This document shows positions 36,160-43,642 of a stretch of 64,000 nucleotides of DNA, one piece after another. How positions within the stretch are numbered: the first letter of the stretch is position 1; each line of letters opens with the position of its first letter. The stretch covers positions 124,001-188,000 of the forward strand of contig JAWKLZ010000003.1 in assembly GCA_041392475.1 (NCBI GenBank). Reading direction: 5' to 3'. Made by a program: the position numbers and the translations under genes. The DNA comes from Chitinophagales bacterium. Lineage in GTDB: Bacteria > Bacteroidota > Bacteroidia > Chitinophagales > UBA2359. The notes under the pieces were generated by a model. The model worked only from the letters and a program-made list of their open reading frames with translations. It was not told the DNA's origin and made no database searches.

Positions 36160-36789
36160 GTGAACATTGAAGAATATATATTATCAGGTATTTTGGAGCA
36201 ATATTGCTTGGGTTTGACTTCGGAAGCGGAGAACAAAGAGCTGCAAACTCTGTGTTTGAAGCATAAAAAACTTCAAAAGGAGTTGGATTCGGTTCAACAG
36301 ACATTGGGAAATTATGCCAATAACCATGCTATGTTGCCAAAATCGCAACTGAAAAATAACATCTTGTATGCGATTGATGAGTTAGATTTTGTAGAACAGC
36401 CCATCAAACAACCAAACGAAAAAATCAATCTGCAAAACCCTCCTTTGATTCATCAGAATTCCAATCATCAGCAATGGTTGAAGGCTGTTCAAGACTTACA
36501 ACCTGTTGCTATTCAAGAAGGTTTTCCTGTTTTCCCCATTCGCATAGACGAAAAAGTACAAATGGTTGTAGTTTGGATTGATAAGGGAGTGCCTGATGAA
36601 CAGCACGAAATGGAGTCTGAAAGTTTCTTGATACTCGAAGGTTCATGCGTTTGTCAAGTAGGGAAAGCCAGTCATCCATTGAAGGCAGGCGATTTTTTGG
36701 GAATCCCTACTTATACCAATCATTCCTTGAAGGTGACTTCTGCTACACCTGTCAAACTCATTGTGCAACGGGTTCAACTTGTTGCATAA
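36160..36789 (+). CDS. Anti-sigma-like protein with C-terminal cupin domain
   Basis: 209 residues from GTG 36160 (V/M-NIEEYILSGILEQYCLGL). That opening is typical of anti-sigma proteins of the RskA/ChrR type. The N-terminal helices (1-90) would hold a sigma factor. Residues 120-209 are a cupin barrel (EQHEMESESFLILEGSCVCQVG, AGDFLGIPTYTNHSLKV) with one of the usual His ligands visible in HEMESE. There is no membrane span, so it would be cytoplasmic. No ECF sigma factor gene adjoins it, which is unusual for this class. The start is uncertain; GTG 36154 is equally possible. Confidence 0.72.
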   Translation: MNIEEYILSGILEQYCLGLTSEAENKELQTLCLKHKKLQKELDSVQQTLGNYANNHAMLPKSQLKNNILYAIDELDFVEQPIKQPNEKINLQNPPLIHQNSNHQQWLKAVQDLQPVAIQEGFPVFPIRIDEKVQMVVVWIDKGVPDEQHEMESESFLILEGSCVCQVGKASHPLKAGDFLGIPTYTNHSLKVTSATPVKLIVQRVQLVA

Positions 36790-36855
36790 TGAGGAATAAA
36801 CCTCTTCAATTTCTTTATAGAGAGAATATAAAATTTTTGTATTTTTAAAGTGCTT

Positions 36856-37938
36856 CTATGTATCCTTTTGATTCACCTTCTCATGGTGAATACTCTCCAA
36901 TGCATACAGAATCATTTCTGGCAAATCGCTTTCCACAATGATATAATCTCGAATCAAATAGTCAAAGTATGTATTGCCCATATCATAGTTCTCATCTATC
37001 ATAAAAGGGAAAAAGTAAAATAGATTGTCGAGGCGACTATAAACACTCAAACGGTAGGTCTCTAACGTCAAATCGTATTCAATAGCAATTATTCGGTCGT
37101 TGAGGTAATGGTAGTGACAGGCCACAAATAATGGGTAGTTCATAAATGCTTCTTGGTGGTCGTGGTCAGTAACTTTGTCATACAAGGGATACATCAATCT
37201 ATGGTTGTCAATATCGAAAGCATCCAAAAGGGTTTGCATCTTTTGTAGTCGGGCTTTGAGCGCAACGGCAGGTAGTCTGTTGCTATCCATATCGGCAAAT
37301 GGTAACCAATCTTGACTGTCAAAATCAAAATATTCCATTTCTCCAATCCGCAATTTGTAGTCAAACTTAGGATAGTTGTGTACAACATATCCTGGATAAT
37401 AATAGTCTAATCCCAGTTCTTGCCCATATTTGACCTCTGCCATCATGGTATAAAATCCCAAACTGTATTGGGCATAATCAGGATGAAACATTCCTAAAAT
37501 GCTGGCAATACTCTTTTGTCCCATATCGAAAAAACTTACCGCTATGAGTTTTTCTCCATCAAATACATTGATTTCATGGGTTTGATAAATATTTTTGGTA
37601 GAAAAATCCAGCAAAGATTCTGCTAACGTTTCGGAAATAAAACCAGCAAAGCGACTTCGGTGGTGTTGGTACAGTTGTTCTTTTGTTTCATTGATTTCAG
37701 CAGGTTTCACTTCAATGCGAAACCGAGTTTCGATTTGACGCATTCTCTTCCGCATTCGCTTGCTGAATGTATGTTGGGCAAGTGACAAACGCATCCAAAT
37801 AGGAGAATACACATCACCTTGTAAGCACAAAAAATGGCAAGTAAAAATCATCTGTCCCATACGAAACCACCCTTTGGCTAAGTATTCATCGAGTTGATTG
37901 GGCAGTAAGTTTTCGGGATAATGTGTTTTTGTCAGCAT
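36856..37938 (-). CDS. Arginyl-tRNA--protein transferase-like protein (GNAT fold)
   Basis: 360 residues. The stretch SKRMRKRMRQIETRFRIEV, then LYQHHRSRF, TYEINVFDGEKLIAVSFFDMG-like motifs and YSLGFYTMMAEVKYGQELGLDYYYPGYVV... match the C-terminal acyltransferase half of Ate1/Bpt-type arginyl- or leucyl-transferases. These attach an amino acid from tRNA to protein N-termini to mark them for degradation. The Cys-rich N-terminal domain of eukaryotic Ate1 is not evident. The C-terminal 130 residues are unfamiliar. Donor amino acid not predictable. Single gene. Confidence 0.72.
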   Translation of the reverse strand: MLTKTHYPENLLPNQLDEYLAKGWFRMGQMIFTCHFLCLQGDVYSPIWMRLSLAQHTFSKRMRKRMRQIETRFRIEVKPAEINETKEQLYQHHRSRFAGFISETLAESLLDFSTKNIYQTHEINVFDGEKLIAVSFFDMGQKSIASILGMFHPDYAQYSLGFYTMMAEVKYGQELGLDYYYPGYVVHNYPKFDYKLRIGEMEYFDFDSQDWLPFADMDSNRLPAVALKARLQKMQTLLDAFDIDNHRLMYPLYDKVTDHDHQEAFMNYPLFVACHYHYLNDRIIAIEYDLTLETYRLSVYSRLDNLFYFFPFMIDENYDMGNTYFDYLIRDYIIVESDLPEMILYALESIHHEKVNQKDT

Positions 37939-38368
37939 GATATGGTGAAATGCAATAATGATTTGGGCTATTGAATAAGGGAACTTTAAAACCTACGTTT
38001 CGGTAACTTTTTTACAAGAAGATAAAAATCAAATAAATAAAAAATTATTTTTATTTAAATTGATAAATTTTTAATTATTATTAAATTGGTTTTCAATACT
38101 CTATGAAATATGACCGAAATGTAGGTTAAAAATCAAAACAAATATAGTTTAGTTGCCCGAGGTCTAAGTAATAGGACAGGATTAACTTAGACAAAAATTA
38201 AGTTTCAATATTCTTGTAATCAAAATATTCAAGTCTAATTCCTCCCTTCTTTATCTTGTCCTCCTATTTAGAATGTATGATAACTGCCGAAAATACTATT
38301 TTTTGTGGTTATTCAACAAACAACAATGAGATTATTTGCAAGTATTGTATAGTTGTATATACAATATG
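37939..38368. other. Intergenic region with two inverted-repeat structures
   Basis: 430 AT-rich bases. First structure: AACCTACGTTTCGGT (37990-38004) facing ACCGAAATGTAGGTT (38113-38127). Second structure: 20-base arms at 38163-38182 and 38253-38272 agreeing at 16 of 20 positions. No gene recognised. Confidence 0.55.
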
Positions 38369-39355
38369 TCACGAAGCATTTATCAAGCCCATACCACGGT
38401 CATCATATCTTCCACCTTTCACTTCTCTGCTCAACTGGTTTAATTTTTCCAATTCCGATTCACTGAGTACCACATTAACCGAATTTACATTGTCTATCAA
38501 GTATTTTTCTTTTTTTGTACCAGGAATAGGAACAATGTTTTCCCCTTTCGATAAGACCCAGGCAATTGCAATTTGAGCTGTTTTTACACCTTTATTGGCT
38601 GCAATGGCTTCTACCTCTGCCACTAAGTCGAGGTTTTTCTGAAAATTTTCACCCAGAAAACGAGGGCTGTATCGGCGGTAATCATCTGCAGCCAAATCCT
38701 CAACTTTTTTGATTTGTCCTGTCAAAAATCCCCTACCCAAAGGACTGTACGCTACCAAAGTAATCCCTAAGTCATCGCAAGCTGGAATTACTTCTGCTTC
38801 AATGTCAGTACTCCAAATAGAATACTCCGATTGTACGGCTGAAATGGGGTGAACTAAGTGCGCTTTTCGCAAGTTTGTTGTTCCAATTTCTGAAAGCCCC
38901 AAATACCGCACCTTTCCTTCTTTTACCAAATCCGCCATTGCCCCAACCGTTTCTTCAATAGCTACTTGTGGATCTTTTCGGTGTTGATAATAGAGGTCAA
39001 TCACTTCAATATCCAATCTCTTCAAACTATCTTCACAAGCTTTGCGGACATATTCAGGGCGACCATTGATACCCAAAAAGCCACCTTCTTCGCTCCTCAT
39101 AATTCCAAATTTGGTAGCGATTACCAATTCCTCCCGACGATCTTTGATAGCCTTGCCGACCAATCGTTCGTTGTGAAACGGCCCATAAATATCTGCGGTA
39201 TCCAAAAAATTGACTCCCAACTCAATGGCTTTGTGAATCAAAGCAATGTTTTTTGCCTCTGTGCCTGTATCGCCATAAAATTCAGACATTCCCATACAAC
39301 CAAATCCGATTCGAGAAATCTGTAAATCGCTATTACCTAAAGTTACTTTTTGCAT
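38369..39355 (-). CDS. Aldo/keto reductase
   Basis: 328 residues, a complete (beta/alpha)8 barrel. Landmarks: RIGFGCMGMSEFYG at the start, FLDTADIYGPFHNERLVG (catalytic Asp and Tyr), VIATKFG (Lys), YYQHRKDP, KEGKVRYLGLSEIG, AVQSEYSIW and the NADPH phosphate-binding VPIPGTKKEKYLIDN. Closest to the YakC/AKR13-like group. It reduces aldehydes or ketones with NADPH; substrate unknown. Cytoplasmic. Followed upstream on the same strand by the DUF1801 gene (14-base gap), so probably a two-gene operon. Confidence 0.9.
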   Translation of the reverse strand: MQKVTLGNSDLQISRIGFGCMGMSEFYGDTGTEAKNIALIHKAIELGVNFLDTADIYGPFHNERLVGKAIKDRREELVIATKFGIMRSEEGGFLGINGRPEYVRKACEDSLKRLDIEVIDLYYQHRKDPQVAIEETVGAMADLVKEGKVRYLGLSEIGTTNLRKAHLVHPISAVQSEYSIWSTDIEAEVIPACDDLGITLVAYSPLGRGFLTGQIKKVEDLAADDYRRYSPRFLGENFQKNLDLVAEVEAIAANKGVKTAQIAIAWVLSKGENIVPIPGTKKEKYLIDNVNSVNVVLSESELEKLNQLSREVKGGRYDDRGMGLINAS

Positions 39356-39369
39356 ATTAAATCTTTTGT

Positions 39370-39750
39370 TTATTCCTTTGTTTTTGTGCGTTTTGAAGTA
39401 TATTTTACGGTATCATCCAGCAATATAGCTTCTTGAATAATTTGCTGCAATGCTTCCACAGGAATTTCGTCGACACTGGAAAAAGTCAAACTACGAACTT
39501 GTTTTCTATCTTTTGCTTCCAAAATACCCTGTTCATTGGACAATTCATTTCCCCTTACAAAACAAAAATCTACTGCTTTGTTTTTTATAGGATTCAAATA
39601 ACAAATCCAACTTTTACGGTAATAGAACGGAATTTGATAGCGAATTTTGACTATCATTGCAGGATAAGAAAGCATTAATTGGTGAATAAACAAGAGAATT
39701 TCTCTTTGCTCTGTTTCTTGTTCATATATGAAATCCAAGACTTTATCCAT
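39370..39750 (-). CDS. DUF1801 domain protein
   Basis: 126 residues. VKIRYQIPFYYRKSWICYLNP and KAVDFCFVRGNELSN fit the small YdhG/DUF1801 fold, found as single-domain cytoplasmic proteins of unknown role. It starts the operon with the aldo/keto reductase. Confidence 0.75.
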   Translation of the reverse strand: MDKVLDFIYEQETEQREILLFIHQLMLSYPAMIVKIRYQIPFYYRKSWICYLNPIKNKAVDFCFVRGNELSNEQGILEAKDRKQVRSLTFSSVDEIPVEALQQIIQEAILLDDTVKYTSKRTKTKE

Positions 39751-39893
39751 CTCCTCTCAAATTTTATTTTGAAGTTTTGAAAAACAAATAACTATCCACC
39801 AATCATGATGCTAGCGGTCTCCCAATTGACATTCATTTCAATTCTATTATACTCACAATTGATTTTTTGTAATTTTGTAAAAAATCCATCAAT

Positions 39894-42101
39894 ATGAACA
39901 ATCGGTTACTGTTTCTATTCACATTACTTTTTTCTACTACTCTGTTCTCACAAGATACAAATACTTGTGGTTTTGACCATTACTGGCAATACCAATCCGA
40001 AAAAAATCCACAAGGTTTGGAAACTTTGAAACTGATGGAAGCCTATACCAAAAAGTATGTTGAAAAACACCAAAAACAATCTGAGAAAATTGCAGAAGTG
40101 ATTACCATTCCTGTAGTTTTTCATGTGGTTTATACTTCCAATCGACCTGCAAGCAACATTAGTGAAGCAAAAATTTATTCGCAGTTAGAAGCCCTAAACC
40201 GTGATTTTCGACGTTTGAACGCTGACACCGCTAACATTTTAGCGGACTTCAAACCTTTTATGGCAGACATTGAAGTAGAATTCTGTTTGGCAACACGAGA
40301 TCCAAATGGCTATCCTACTACGGGTATTACCCGAACTGCCACATCATTGGATCGTTTTTTTGTAGAAACCGATGAAATAAAATCATCCGAAACAGGTGGA
40401 AAAGACCCTTGGCCCTTCGATCAATATTTGAATATTTGGGTATGCTACAATATATGCAGCACTTTTGGTGGATGCGGTATTTTGGGTTATGCAGTTCCTC
40501 CTAGCTTCAGTACACCCGAAACGGATGGAGTAGTGATTCAATACAATTATTTTGGAACAACCGCACCCGTCAATCCTACCTTCAATGAGGGGCGAACAGC
40601 AGTGCATGAAGTAGGGCATTGGCTTAGTTTGCTGCATACATGGGGAAATGGGGAGGACAATGCCAATTGTACCAAAGATGACTTAGTGGCAGATACACCT
40701 CTTACTGATGGTCCCACCTTTGGATGTGCTGCTAATCATGCCAACTCTTGTATAGAGGAGGAACTTGACTTGCCCGATATGACTGAAAACTATATGGACT
40801 ATGGCAATGATGCGTGTTTGACCATGTTCACCACAGGGCAAAAGCTACGAATGAGGGCTACATTAGATGAAGGAGGTTTTAGGCACAGTCTTTTGAATTC
40901 AATGGGATGTGTGCCAGTAGAACAGGGTATGGACGATGTAAGGGTAGTGTTCGTCAGTTATCCCAATGATACAGAGGTGATTTGTTCGGTTTTTGAACCA
41001 GAATTGAATGTAGAAAACTTTGGTACAGAACCACTTGAGTCCTTTACGGTCAATTATGATTTGGATGGAGAGACGTATAGTTATGAGTGGATGGGCTTGA
41101 TTGAACCACTTAAAAGCGGAACCATTACGCTACCTGCGCTGCAAATTGCAGCCAATACCACTCAGCATGTATTGAATATTTCGATTGTAGCACCAAATGG
41201 AAGAGAAGACTTCAATATCGAAAACAACTACATTGCAGTGAGTTTTCAGTCTGTTGCCCCTGCCACTCAAACTATTGCATTTTCAGAGTCTTTTCAATCC
41301 CCTCCAGGTTTTCCGTTTCCTCCTATAGGATGGGGAATCTTCAATGGTGACAATGATTTCAACTTTAGATTCAAAAAAAGCAATTTGACAGGTTACAGTG
41401 ATACAGAATCAGGATATATGCCTAACTTTGAAGCAGATGCAAGTTATATTGGCACAATAGATGAAATCATCAGTCCTGCCATCAATTTTGAAGGAGTTTA
41501 CGACAGTCTTTACCTGCAATTTTTCTATGCCTACACGGGTATGGGCGAAGGAACGATTTCTGATACTTTGGAAATATTGTTGTCCGTAGATTGTGGCAGT
41601 AGTTACTTCACCGTCCGCAAGTTTTTTGGAGAAGAGTTGATTACAAGCGACCCTGTTGATGAGGCTTTTGTGCCGATGGAAGGACAATGGAAAGAAGGCT
41701 TGGTGAATTTTTTGCCCTTCAAAGATTACCGCAACGTGAAGCTCAAAATTCGTCAAATTCGTGGAACGGGTAATGACCTATATGTGGATGACATCAACTT
41801 ATTGAGTGGATTGACTGCCATTGAAGGATATTCACTGCAAAACCAAGTTTCGATACACGCTTATCCCAATCCTGTAAGAGGAAAGACAATTATTGAATTG
41901 AATCATTTAATCCCCAACCAAAACGTTGAGTTAAGCATTAGCAATAATGCAGGTCAGGTGGTGTATCAACAAACGATTCGTTCGCTGTCGACCCAAAAAA
42001 CCTTAGAAATACCTGTAGAAAATCTCAGCAATGGAATGTATGTGCTTAGCTTGCAGAGTCAAGAGCAGCGTTCGCATACCAAAATTGTGGTGGCGCACTA
42101 G
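39894..42101 (+). CDS. Secreted M43-family (pappalysin-like) zinc metalloprotease with T9SS sorting domain, paralogue 1
   Basis: 735 residues. Signal peptide (1-20). The catalytic domain (about 65-340) has VITIPVVFHVVY, the zinc motif H238-EVGHWLSLL-H248 (metzincin HExxHxxGxxH-type with the third His) and the Met-turn segment ENYMDYGNDACLTMFTTGQ. Two beta-sandwich parts follow, then a T9SS sorting domain (IHAYPNPVRGKTIIELN ... LSNGMYVLSLQS). A TAATTTTG (-7-like) lies at 39870-39877. Secreted protease acting on extracellular substrates. Its paralogue lies 1.5 kb downstream, beyond an IS110 element. Confidence 0.9.
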   Translation: MNNRLLFLFTLLFSTTLFSQDTNTCGFDHYWQYQSEKNPQGLETLKLMEAYTKKYVEKHQKQSEKIAEVITIPVVFHVVYTSNRPASNISEAKIYSQLEALNRDFRRLNADTANILADFKPFMADIEVEFCLATRDPNGYPTTGITRTATSLDRFFVETDEIKSSETGGKDPWPFDQYLNIWVCYNICSTFGGCGILGYAVPPSFSTPETDGVVIQYNYFGTTAPVNPTFNEGRTAVHEVGHWLSLLHTWGNGEDNANCTKDDLVADTPLTDGPTFGCAANHANSCIEEELDLPDMTENYMDYGNDACLTMFTTGQKLRMRATLDEGGFRHSLLNSMGCVPVEQGMDDVRVVFVSYPNDTEVICSVFEPELNVENFGTEPLESFTVNYDLDGETYSYEWMGLIEPLKSGTITLPALQIAANTTQHVLNISIVAPNGREDFNIENNYIAVSFQSVAPATQTIAFSESFQSPPGFPFPPIGWGIFNGDNDFNFRFKKSNLTGYSDTESGYMPNFEADASYIGTIDEIISPAINFEGVYDSLYLQFFYAYTGMGEGTISDTLEILLSVDCGSSYFTVRKFFGEELITSDPVDEAFVPMEGQWKEGLVNFLPFKDYRNVKLKIRQIRGTGNDLYVDDINLLSGLTAIEGYSLQNQVSIHAYPNPVRGKTIIELNHLIPNQNVELSISNNAGQVVYQQTIRSLSTQKTLEIPVENLSNGMYVLSLQSQEQRSHTKIVVAH

Positions 42102-42189
42102 TACAGTGATTAGTAACTGGTGATTAGTTTTAAAAAACTATTGGCTATCAATTTTTATATAAAAAATAAATTCTATATTTGAAGTAGAA

Positions 42190-42264
42190 ACTTTTGAAGT
42201 TTACTCTTTGAAAAAGTTTGATTTTCATTACAATCGAAAATCTTTAAAACAAAACTTCAAAAGT
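42190..42264. repeat. Inverted repeat whose right arm is the IS110 target
   Basis: ACTTTTGAAGTTT (42190-42202) and AAACTTCAAAAGT (42252-42264) are perfect 13-bp inverted arms about 50 bases apart. The IS110 core GT is the last two bases of the right arm, so the element inserted at the base of this hairpin. Confidence 0.75.
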
Positions 42265-42327
42265 CGTACATTGGCCCAAGAGGAAAAAGTACAAAAGTTG
42301 TAATAAAAAATAATATATTGATTAAAA

Positions 42328-42468
42328 TTAAGAACGAGGGTAAACTGATTCAAAAGTAGTCCTTAGAGACCGTATTAGACGTTAGCCCCTCGTTCTTTAT
42401 ATCCCATAAAAATCGGACAGTTCAGTAGGCATAAAGCCTGAGTCACGACGCAGATTTCATAGGATATA
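42328..42468 (+). ncRNA. Candidate IS110 bridge RNA
   Basis: Two consecutive internal-loop hairpins. The first stem AAGAACGAGGG / CCCTCGTTCTT (42330-42340 / 42387-42397) encloses a loop. Its 5' side TTCAAAAGT (42349-42357) equals the left target flank 42256-42264, and its 3' side TTAGAC (42375-42380) is complementary to GTCTAA at 43543-43548. The second stem TATCCCATAAAAATC / GATTTCATAGGATA (42400-42414 / 42453-42466) contains ACAGTTC (42417-42423), equal to the right end of the element (43536-43542). It also contains ACGACG (42445-42450), complementary to CGTCGT formed when the ends join. Between the last two is a small hairpin AGGC-ATAAA-GCCT. This matches the target-loop then donor-loop order known for IS110 bridge RNAs, which direct the recombinase. 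Exact RNA ends not visible. Confidence 0.8.
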
Positions 42469-42506
42469 TTTCATCATTATTAGTTTAACATTCAATTTAT
42501 TACTTT

Positions 42507-43490
42507 ATGAATTCTCTAATTATCGGTATAGATGTAAGTAACAAGACTTTAGACATTGCTTATCAAGAAGATAACCACTGGGTTGATTATCAAATCGAAA
42601 ATACAATGAAATCCATAGAGGTATTCTTACAAGGTTTTGATGAACAACATATTACTTTTGTTTTAGAACCTACTGGCACTTACAGTGATAAGTTGCTTCA
42701 TTCTTTAGACAAATCCAACTGCTCTATTAAATTGATTAATCCACAAAAAAGCAGTGCTTTTATGAAAGTCTTAGGCATTACTGCAAAAGATGATAAGCAA
42801 GCAGCAAGAGCTTTAGCAATAGCTGGAAAGACACTTGATTTGCCTGATTTTCAAATGCCTAATGAGGATATTCAAAAGAGAAAAAAAATGCAAATGGCTC
42901 TTAATGCCTTTGAAAAGCAGGAACGACAGACTAAAAATCAAATTCATAGCCTTATGCAGTGTCTTTACACACCAGATGTTGTCTTAGAAGCTTTTCAAGA
43001 CGTATTGAATACGATACAAGACAATATTCGAAAAATCAAACAAGAATTGGATGCCTTGACTGACATTGGTTTCGATAAATTCAAAGAACTTGCCTGTTCT
43101 GTTAAGGGTATTGGCGAAAAATCAGCCCAATTACTATACACATATACTAATGGCTTTGAATTATTTACAAATTCTAAACAATTGGTTAAGTTTGTAGGCA
43201 CCGTGCCTTTGACTCATCAATCGGGTTCTTCTGTGTATCGAAAAGGACGCATTTCAAAAGCTGGTCCAGCTCAAATTAGGACAGTTCTTTTCAATGCTAC
43301 AAGAGCAGCTATACGATTCAATAAAGAATGTAAAGAACTTTTCAATAGACTCCGATCAAAAGGAAAGCCATACAAGGTAGCTAAAGTTGCTGTTATCAAC
43401 AAGCTGCTTAGGCAAACTTTTGCCGTCGTTAAATCAGGTGTCAAATTTCAAGATGATTATCACAATAAATTCAAAGAACATATTGAATAA
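42507..43490 (+). CDS. IS110-family transposase (DEDD recombinase)
   Basis: 327 residues. N-terminal RuvC-like domain: D9 in IIGIDVSNKTLDIA, E54 in FVLEPTGTYSDKLLHSL, then INPQKSSAFMKVLGITAKDDKQAARA. The usual KTD-x-x-DA motif reads K-D-D-K-Q-A-A, so the fourth acidic residue is Ala99. The central helices form a coiled coil. The C-terminal Tnp domain has VKGIGEKSAQLL, FVGTVPLTHQSGSSVYRKG (candidate catalytic Ser 239-242) and GRISKAGPAQIRTVLF. It should recombine the element using the upstream bridge RNA. Intact reading frame. Confidence 0.92.
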   Translation: MNSLIIGIDVSNKTLDIAYQEDNHWVDYQIENTMKSIEVFLQGFDEQHITFVLEPTGTYSDKLLHSLDKSNCSIKLINPQKSSAFMKVLGITAKDDKQAARALAIAGKTLDLPDFQMPNEDIQKRKKMQMALNAFEKQERQTKNQIHSLMQCLYTPDVVLEAFQDVLNTIQDNIRKIKQELDALTDIGFDKFKELACSVKGIGEKSAQLLYTYTNGFELFTNSKQLVKFVGTVPLTHQSGSSVYRKGRISKAGPAQIRTVLFNATRAAIRFNKECKELFNRLRSKGKPYKVAKVAVINKLLRQTFAVVKSGVKFQDDYHNKFKEHIE

Positions 43491-43642
43491 AATAACCAAT
43501 TTAAAAAATAATCCGATTTTTGCTTGCTTTTTAATACAGTTCGTCTAAATCGGGGAGTTATTTTTTGACTATTACTTATCAATCAAAAAGAAAATTTTAA
43601 AATTTGTCCCGAATAGTCGGGATGTAAAATATCACAAGTCGA

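Larger units (their letters stand above)
42265..43544 (+). mobile_element. IS110-family insertion sequence, 1280 bp
   Basis: Ends deduced from the shared GT core at 42263-42264 and 43543-43544 and from the guide matches of the candidate bridge RNA. The element has no terminal inverted repeats, as usual for IS110. It contains a long 5' non-coding end (42265-42506), one transposase gene, and a short 3' end. The rejoined empty site would read ...CTTCAAAA-GT-CTAAATCGGG... . It separates two paralogous M43 protease genes without damaging either. Confidence 0.85.
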
